A stretch of DNA of 64,000 nucleotides, from contig NZ_SIJK02000015.1 of NCBI RefSeq assembly GCF_004762035.2, positions 52,530 through 116,529 on the forward strand, written 5' to 3'. Source of the DNA: Candidatus Chloroploca mongolica. GTDB lineage: Bacteria > Chloroflexota > Chloroflexia > Chloroflexales > Chloroflexaceae. The translations under genes and the position numbers were made by a program. Below are positions 59,336 to 64,000 of the stretch, piece after piece. The number at the start of each line of letters is the position of its first letter. Positions within the stretch are counted from its first letter, which is position 1. The notes under the pieces were generated by a model, which worked only from the letters and a program-made list of their open reading frames with translations, made no database searches and was not told the origin of the DNA.

Positions 59336-59390
59336 GTGCCTGCAAAACCGTCATGTGTAGCGCCTGCGTTCCCCAAGAAGCTCAATGACG

Positions 59391-59473
59391 AAGGCGCGAA
59401 GGGTTAGCTCGCCTACGCGAAAACCTTTGCGCCTTTGCGCCTTTGCGTCAAAACAACCGACTTCTTTGCAAGG
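59391..59473. repeat. Dispersed intergenic repeat, copy A
   Basis: Contains AAGGCGCGAAGGGTTAG, a tract of tandem TTTGCGCC units, GCGTCAAAAC and CTTCTTTGCAAGGTA. The same order of elements recurs at 62556-62635 and 63855-63938. Confidence 0.75.
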
Positions 59474-59532
59474 TATTAGACCTAGCCCAGGGCGGCACCC
59501 ACCAACGGAAGCGGCAATTGTCCTACGCAAGG

Positions 59533-59573
59533 GCCAGAAGTGGGTTGCCTTCTGGCACTGATTCACGTATTAT
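59533..59573 (+). promoter_or_regulatory. Probable crtB promoter with an operator-like dyad
   Basis: TTGCCT (59545-59550), 17 bp, TATTAT (59568-59573); start near 59580, about 49 nt before GTG 59629. A perfect dyad, GCCAGAAG (59533-59540) and CTTCTGGC (59549-59556), overlaps the -35 and could be a repressor site. Confidence 0.5.
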
Positions 59574-59628
59574 GAAAAGAGAACACTTTGTGATCTTTGT
59601 GTGTATCTCAAGTTTGAAGGAGAGCCGC

Positions 59629-60624
59629 GTGTCGCTGAACTCCGTGCCCTCACTGGCGCTTCACGCAACCGGTACGCGTCGAGCCCAACCTTTGCCTGCG
59701 GAGGAGCAGCTCGCGCTGTTGTTTCATCTGACTGATCTTGCTCCCCAGGTTGGCTCTGATGAATGGCCGCCCCATCCACCTGATGCAACGGCTGCAGCGT
59801 ATCTCGAGTGTGAACGCATTATCCGCCAGCATTCCAAGAGTTTCTATTTTAGTTCGCAGTTTCTTGCCCCTGATGTGCGCAAGGCGGTACGTGCCCTCTA
59901 TGCGTTCTGTCGTATGACCGATGATACGGTTGATATGGCAACGAGTGATCCGGCTCGTGCGCTCGCTGCCTGGGTGCAACAGGTGCGCGCACCACGCCCG
60001 GTTCCCGATAATCCGGTGCTTGTTGCCTGGTACGATACCCGTGTGCGGTATCAATTGGCCCCCCAGTTGGTTGATGAGTTGCTCGCCGGGGTGGCGATGG
60101 ATTTGACCATCAATCGCTACGAGACGTTTGCTGACCTCTGGCTCTATTGCTATCGGGTGGCTTCGGTTGTTGGTCTGCTGGTGATGGGTATTACCGGCCA
60201 CGCTCCTGGGGCTGAACCCTACGCGATTAAGCTTGGGGTCGCCCTCCAGATGACCAATATTCTGCGCGATGTCGGCGATGATGCACGCCGTGGCCGGGTT
60301 TATCTGCCCCAGGAAGATCTGGAACGCTTCGGTTTGACCGCCGATGATATCTTGGCCGGGGTCTATAATCGCCGCTTCCGCGATCTGATGCGCTTTGAAA
60401 TTGACCGCGCCCATCGCCTCTATGAGGAGAGTTGGCCCGGTATTGCGCTCTTGCCCCCTGAGAGCCGTTTTGCTGTTGCTGCGGCGAGCCGGGTCTATCA
60501 GGGCATTCTTGATAAAATTGTCTTGAACCATTACGACGCTCATACCCGTCGGGCCTATTTGAAGCTCCACGAGAAGTTGGTGCGTATGCCCCGGATCTGG
60601 TGGGGTGTGAGGAGATTTAAGTAA
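59629..60624 (+). CDS. crtB: 15-cis-phytoene synthase
   Basis: A 331-residue squalene/phytoene synthase that joins two geranylgeranyl diphosphates to phytoene, the first committed carotenoid step. The two Asp-rich motifs are present: CRMTDDTVDMA (98-102) and LRDVGDDARRGRVYLP. SKSFYFSSQFL and RVASVVGLLVM are further family landmarks. The start is GTG 59629, supported by AAGGAG at 6 bases; a longer frame begins upstream but has no ribosome-binding site. It heads a three-gene unit with the DUF2085 and HtrA genes (4-bp and 16-bp gaps). The CarH-like gene is immediately upstream. Confidence 0.93.
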   Translation: MSLNSVPSLALHATGTRRAQPLPAEEQLALLFHLTDLAPQVGSDEWPPHPPDATAAAYLECERIIRQHSKSFYFSSQFLAPDVRKAVRALYAFCRMTDDTVDMATSDPARALAAWVQQVRAPRPVPDNPVLVAWYDTRVRYQLAPQLVDELLAGVAMDLTINRYETFADLWLYCYRVASVVGLLVMGITGHAPGAEPYAIKLGVALQMTNILRDVGDDARRGRVYLPQEDLERFGLTADDILAGVYNRRFRDLMRFEIDRAHRLYEESWPGIALLPPESRFAVAAASRVYQGILDKIVLNHYDAHTRRAYLKLHEKLVRMPRIWWGVRRFK

Positions 60625-60628
60625 TTCT

Positions 60629-61180
60629 ATGACGACGATGGTTGCCGTTAATCGTAGCAAGGCTCCCCAGGTCTGGCCACGGTGGCTCTTTGATACCTTT
60701 TTGTGGGTGCTCTTGCTTGGCCCAATTATCTCGCCGCTCTTCCGGGCGACCGGGTTGCCGCTGGTCAGCGATGCCGGGGTGCTCGCGCGCGATGTGCTCT
60801 CTATCTATGTCTGTCCAACCCCTGAGCGGTCGTATCTGCTCTTTGGGTTGCCGATGGCCGTCTGTGCGCGCTGTTGGGGGGCGACGATTGGTCTCTGGGG
60901 GGCACGCTTGCTCGTTGGCCGCTGGACCGCTGATGGTGCCCGGCCTCCAGCCGTGGTCGGCTGGTTCCTGGATCTGCCCTGGCAAGTCCGTCTGTTGCTC
61001 TGTACGCTCCCGTTTTTGCTCTGGCCCCTTGAAATTGTCGGCCATTATCAGGGCGTCTGGTTTGCCCCGATGTGGCTTCTGCTGCTCAATGGCATGCAGG
61101 CTGGGTTTGCGGCCGGTCTCTTCTTCTGCTCGATCTGGCCCGGGATGTGGACCCCCGCCCGCCATGGGTATGCTGCATAG
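60629..61180 (+). CDS. DUF2085 membrane protein
   Basis: A 183-residue integral membrane protein of the DUF2085 family. The N-terminal signal-anchor (LFDTFLWVLLLGPIISPLF), the family motif around CPTPERSYLLFGLPMAVCARC (ERS..LFG..C.RC), and two or three further hydrophobic helices (LLLCTLPFLLWPLEIVGHY and WLLLLNGMQAGFAAGLFFC) are visible. The paired cysteines of AVCARCWG could bind metal or form a disulfide. It sits 4 bp after crtB, so a role in the photosynthetic membrane is possible. No function is known. Confidence 0.75.
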   Translation: MTTMVAVNRSKAPQVWPRWLFDTFLWVLLLGPIISPLFRATGLPLVSDAGVLARDVLSIYVCPTPERSYLLFGLPMAVCARCWGATIGLWGARLLVGRWTADGARPPAVVGWFLDLPWQVRLLLCTLPFLLWPLEIVGHYQGVWFAPMWLLLLNGMQAGFAAGLFFCSIWPGMWTPARHGYAA

Positions 61181-61196
61181 TCTGGAAGGCTGCATC

Positions 61197-62468
61197 GTGC
61201 GTTTTTTGCTTCTATGCGGGTTGTGTCTGGTGCTCGTCGGGTGTTCTCTCCCGTCGATGCCGCTTGGACAACGCCCTGATCCGACGGTTGAGGCTATTCA
61301 GACCCAGGTTGCGTTGATGGCCGAGGAACAGTTGCTGCTGCTTGAGGCAACCCCGACCCCTCGCCCGCCATTACCTGTGCTGCCAACGCTTCCTCCAGTC
61401 TCGCCTCAGCCGACCCTTGGCGCTGAACTGACTGAACCATTGCTCAGTCAGGAGCGCTTGCTGGTTGAGTTGTTTCGTCGCGCTAATCCGGCTGTGGTGA
61501 GTATTGATGTGCTGGGCAGTAGTTTGCCTAGCGATCATCCGCCTATTCCTGGCTTGCCTGATGCCCGTTCCGGTCAGGGCTCTGGGTTTCTTTATGATGA
61601 TCAGGGCCATATTGTGACCAATAATCACGTGGTTGCCCGGTCGTCACAGTTGCAGGTGCGCTTTTTTGATGGGACGACGGCGCTCGCTGAACTGGTGGGC
61701 ACTGATCCTGATAGCGATCTCGCGGTGATCAGAGTTCGTCGTCTGCCTGAAGGCGTTGGCCCCCTCACGCTTGGCGAGTCACGTGTGGTTGAGGTTGGTC
61801 AGACAGCCGTCGCGATTGGTAGCCCCTTTGGTGAGCAAAATACCTTGACGGTTGGGGTGGTCAGCGGTCTTGGCCGTACGCTTCGTGGTCCAACTCGTTC
61901 GATTGGTACCTATAGCATTCCGAATATTATTCAGACCGATGCGTCGATCAATCCCGGTAATTCGGGTGGCCCACTGCTGAATATTCGGGGTGAAGTCATT
62001 GGGGTCAATACGGCGATTGCGGTCAGTCAGGGCAATAGCTCGTTTGAAGGGGTTGGCTATGCCGTGCCCGCTAGCACTGTGGCCAAGGTTGTGCCTGGCC
62101 TGATCAGTGAAGGCCGTTTTGACCATCCCTGGATGGGTATCGCAATGCTTTCACTTGATGCGCTGATGGCTGAACGGCTTGGTCTTGAGGTCGATCGTGG
62201 CGTGTTGATTACCGATGTGCGTTCGCCTAGCCCTGCGCAGCGGGCAGGCTTGCGGGCGGGTACCGGTGAACCGATTGAAGGCATGATGCCGCTCCAGGCC
62301 GGTGGCGATATTATTATCGCTATTGGTGGCCAGCCCGTTGCTGACAGCGATCAATTGCTTGGCTTGCTCGATCTCAATTACCGTGCCGGCGATACGGCGG
62401 TGCTGACGGTTGTCCGTGCCAATGGTACTACCGAAGAGGTTGAACTGTTGCTCGAAGCTCGTCCCTAA
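61197..62468 (+). CDS. HtrA/DegP-type serine protease, lipoprotein with PDZ domain
   Basis: A 423-residue envelope protease. The start is GTG 61197 with GGAAGG at 7 bases; the product opens with a lipoprotein signal VRFLLLCGLCLVLVGCSLP (lipobox LVGC), followed by a Thr/Pro-rich tether. The trypsin-like domain has the complete triad: VTNNHVVAR (His), DSDLAVIRV (Asp) and NPGNSGGPLLN (Ser). A PDZ domain (SPSPAQRAGLRAG, GDIIIAIGGQPVADS) ends the protein. It degrades or refolds damaged proteins outside the membrane. The frame stays open much further upstream across the DUF2085 gene, but that is a shadow. Confidence 0.93.
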   Translation: MRFLLLCGLCLVLVGCSLPSMPLGQRPDPTVEAIQTQVALMAEEQLLLLEATPTPRPPLPVLPTLPPVSPQPTLGAELTEPLLSQERLLVELFRRANPAVVSIDVLGSSLPSDHPPIPGLPDARSGQGSGFLYDDQGHIVTNNHVVARSSQLQVRFFDGTTALAELVGTDPDSDLAVIRVRRLPEGVGPLTLGESRVVEVGQTAVAIGSPFGEQNTLTVGVVSGLGRTLRGPTRSIGTYSIPNIIQTDASINPGNSGGPLLNIRGEVIGVNTAIAVSQGNSSFEGVGYAVPASTVAKVVPGLISEGRFDHPWMGIAMLSLDALMAERLGLEVDRGVLITDVRSPSPAQRAGLRAGTGEPIEGMMPLQAGGDIIIAIGGQPVADSDQLLGLLDLNYRAGDTAVLTVVRANGTTEEVELLLEARP

Positions 62469-62481
62469 AGCCGCTCTTTGC

Positions 62482-62516
62482 ACACAAAAACGCCAGCTTA
62501 GCTGGCGTTTTTGTGT
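62482..62516 (+). terminator. Intrinsic terminator of the crtB-htrA unit
   Basis: Perfect 16-bp arms 62482-62497 and 62501-62516 (ACACAAAAACGCCAGC, loop TTA) ending in TTTTTGTGT. The core GCCAGC/GCTGGC also appears in the CarH-gene terminator and at 10132-10190. Confidence 0.9.
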
Positions 62517-62555
62517 TTCCAGGTCTCTAGGCTCAATACCACTCAAAGAAGTTCA

Positions 62556-62635
62556 TGCCAAGCCGCGAAGGGTGAGCGCATCTCCGCTCAAAACGTTGCG
62601 CCTTTGCGCCTTTGCGTCAAAAAAACTGCTTCCGA
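62556..62635. repeat. Dispersed intergenic repeat, copy B
   Basis: Begins CCAAGCCGCGAAGGGTGAG, then the TTGCGCCTTTGCGCC tract and GCGTCAAAAAAACTGCTTCC. Same element order as copies A and C. Confidence 0.75.
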
Positions 62636-62665
62636 GGAACGCGATGAGCGTTCCTTGGATGCGCA

Positions 62666-63625
62666 TTAGCGTTGCAACACAAAGGTCGCCACACGCACTT
62701 GATTGCTGCGCAACCCTTGCCCCACAATGCTCCAGTTCCCCACAGGATCGCGAGTCTCGGTGAGGAAGCCGATCAGGATTGCGCCATCGCTGTTGGCCCG
62801 CGCCAGATAGGGCAGCGCACGGGTGGTGCCATTAGGCAAGTTTAACCAGAGCGCAATGTCTTCGCCGGGCTGATACCCATGCGCTTCAAAGCCTTGCACA
62901 GTGCCAGGTGATGTCGGATCGGGGAAGACCCGCGAATTCAGATTGACTGGTGGTGGACAGGTACTTGGGTCGCCTTCAGGGATCGGGCCAGTCGGCGGGG
63001 CGTTCGGTGGTAGGGGCTGGCGGAGTTGGCACGGTACCAGGAAGGTGCCGAGCGTGCTCAGGCGCACATTGCTCCCCACCAGTTCAAAGCGCCCGCGCTC
63101 GAAATACTGGACAACATAGTTGCCTCTGCCGTCAAGTTCCTGAACCAGTTCTTCACTGATGGGGAAGCCAAAAATTGGCAGCCCACCGCGGCGTTCCCAG
63201 AAGGTGCGGAAGGCCCCCCGTAGGGTGTGACCAGTCTCGGGAAAATAGCGCACACCAGGCTGATTGACCGGGGCGAGACGAGGGAAGCCCTGCCCAGTCG
63301 CCGCGAGATATTCGCGACCTACTAAGCCCAGGCTGACCACCGCCGTATTGTTGACCACATCGAGCTCGAAGCGTGCCCGCTCAAAAAACTGTGCTACCCG
63401 TCCGTCTCTATTCTGGATAAACTCTTCCGAAAGGGGATAGCCAAAAAGCTCAACCCCACCGTTCCGTTCCCAGAAGGAGCGAAACGCCCCGCCAAGATAA
63501 TGTCCCGTTTGCGGAAAATAGATCCTGCTCTGAGCCTCAACGGGCGCGGCTGGCATGGTGCCAAAGAGCATCACTACTGCCAGGACGACCAGGAGCCCTG
63601 CCCACCATCTGTGTCGCTGCCTCAT
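62666..63625 (-). CDS. Secreted protein with two tandem LGFP-like repeats
   Basis: A 319-residue secreted protein. The signal peptide is WWAGLLVVLAVVMLFGTMP with cleavage near VEA-QS. Two homologous ~75-residue units follow: YFPQTGHYLGGAFRSFWERN with LFGYPLSEEF and FFERARFEL, then YFPETGHTLRGAFRTFWERR with IFGFPISEEL and YFERGRFEL. A proline-rich linker and a ~95-residue C-terminal beta-rich domain (VQGFEAHGYQPGEDIALWLN) complete it. Such repeats, resembling LGFP cell-wall binding modules, are frequent in Chloroflexi exoproteins. Role unknown; wall or sheath attachment is plausible. Confidence 0.78.
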   Translation of the reverse strand: MRQRHRWWAGLLVVLAVVMLFGTMPAAPVEAQSRIYFPQTGHYLGGAFRSFWERNGGVELFGYPLSEEFIQNRDGRVAQFFERARFELDVVNNTAVVSLGLVGREYLAATGQGFPRLAPVNQPGVRYFPETGHTLRGAFRTFWERRGGLPIFGFPISEELVQELDGRGNYVVQYFERGRFELVGSNVRLSTLGTFLVPCQLRQPLPPNAPPTGPIPEGDPSTCPPPVNLNSRVFPDPTSPGTVQGFEAHGYQPGEDIALWLNLPNGTTRALPYLARANSDGAILIGFLTETRDPVGNWSIVGQGLRSNQVRVATFVLQR

Positions 63626-63770
63626 GTCTTCTTCCTTACCATAGCGTAAAGCGAATTCTTGCCACTCTGGAGTAGTTCGGCCTTGTCTTTACCTGCTTTG
63701 TGCATGGCAAAATAACCGTTTTATCGTTTACACGCCTTCAGGCTCATCATACGCGATGGGATCTGTGCTG

Positions 63771-63812
63771 TCAAGGGTATGGGCGGCGTATATGCGCCGC
63801 CCATACCCTTGA
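63771..63812. terminator. 18-bp perfect hairpin
   Basis: TCAAGGGTATGGGCGGCG (63771-63788) pairs with its reverse complement at 63795-63812, loop TATATG. No U-run on either side; it may belong to a gene beyond the window. Confidence 0.75.
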
Positions 63813-63854
63813 TCGCAAGGTGAACAGCGCCTGCGGTCTCCTCGCATCTCGCGC

Positions 63855-63938
63855 ATGCCAAGCCGCGCAAGGATTAACGCCCCTGCGCGAAAAACTTTGC
63901 GCCTTGGCGCCAAAAGAACCGCCTTCTTTGCAAGGTAG
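63855..63938. repeat. Dispersed intergenic repeat, copy C
   Basis: Begins ATGCCAAGCCGCGCAAGG, then CTTTGCGCCTTGGCGCC, AAAAGAACC and CTTCTTTGCAAGGTA. Shares the CTTCTTTGCAAGGTA end with copy A and the CCAAGCCGCG start with copy B. Confidence 0.75.
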
Positions 63939-64000
63939 TGGGCTTCGCAGGGCTGATGCAAAGTCAGAGTCAGCAGCGGCAACCGACACCATGTGAACAC

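Larger units (their letters stand above)
59276..59628. other. Non-coding gap: terminator, dispersed repeat and crtB promoter
   Basis: 353 bp without a gene. In order: the CarH-gene terminator, a copy of the dispersed intergenic repeat (59391-59473), and a crtB promoter candidate. Frames that cross it lack a ribosome-binding site. Confidence 0.6.
63626..64000. other. Non-coding right edge with hairpin and repeat
   Basis: 375 bp without a convincing gene. It holds an 18-bp-arm hairpin (63771-63812) and copy C of the dispersed repeat (63855-63938). The frames here translate repeat sequence only. Confidence 0.6.

Noticed and set aside
60642..61196. Upstream extension of the HtrA reading frame
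   Set aside because: It overlaps the DUF2085 gene; the lipoprotein signal and ribosome-binding site place the start at 61197.
63728..64000. Small frames at the right edge
   Set aside because: They translate the dispersed repeat and a hairpin; no ribosome-binding site or domain.

Overview
The window looks like a chromosome segment of a filamentous anoxygenic phototroph of the Chloroflexi (order Chloroflexales; species not resolvable from the sequence alone). The pointers are a phytoene synthase next to a CarH-type B12 regulator, a MurF-Alr fusion, secreted proteins with Chloroflexi-like repeats, and a STAND/CHAT conflict operon of a kind common in this phylum. Coding density is high. No insertion sequence, CRISPR array, tRNA or rRNA was seen.

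Layout. 1-5.97 kb: a livKHMGF branched-chain amino acid ABC transporter whose binding protein carries two tandem solute-binding domains. 5.97-13.4 kb (minus): two permeases, a BMP-family lipoprotein and a double ATPase forming a nucleoside-type ABC transporter, with a MurF-Alr fusion translationally coupled at its end. 13.6-19.2 kb: D-lactate dehydrogenase family enzyme, ComM, a Uma2-family protein with a coiled-coil repeat tail, a small membrane-anchored protein, YggS and YceI. 19.5-39.5 kb: a surface-polysaccharide locus with a HAD protein, at least eight glycosyltransferases, two Gfo/Idh/MocA oxidoreductases, a Wzm/Wzt-type exporter and, convergent to it, a WecG-type glycosyltransferase fused to two STAS domains.

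39.85-48.62 kb (minus) is the most unusual part. A tightly coupled six-gene array encodes a 71-aa protein, a NACHT/STAND ATPase with a C-terminal FGE-sulfatase fold, a CHAT caspase-like protease, a two-domain PGRP/AmpD-like amidase, an intact FtsZ, and a 272-aa protein that I read as a bacterial gasdermin. STAND sensor, protease and pore former fit the known gasdermin cell-death layout. Adding a peptidoglycan amidase and FtsZ to the same transcription unit is not an arrangement I recognise. A sigma70-like promoter (TTAACA, 17 bp, TATAGT) precedes the array, and a 22-bp-arm hairpin follows it.

49-64 kb: two overlapping small ORFs, pheT (without pheS), a GH43-like secreted protein, a DUF4129 protein, rpmG (a 54-aa gene), an ArsA-type ATPase, an alpha/beta hydrolase, trmB, a CarH-like photoreceptor regulator, then crtB with a DUF2085 membrane protein and a lipoprotein HtrA protease, and finally a secreted repeat protein. 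The last 5 kb carry three copies of a dispersed intergenic repeat. Many genes across the window end in unusually long, perfect hairpins.
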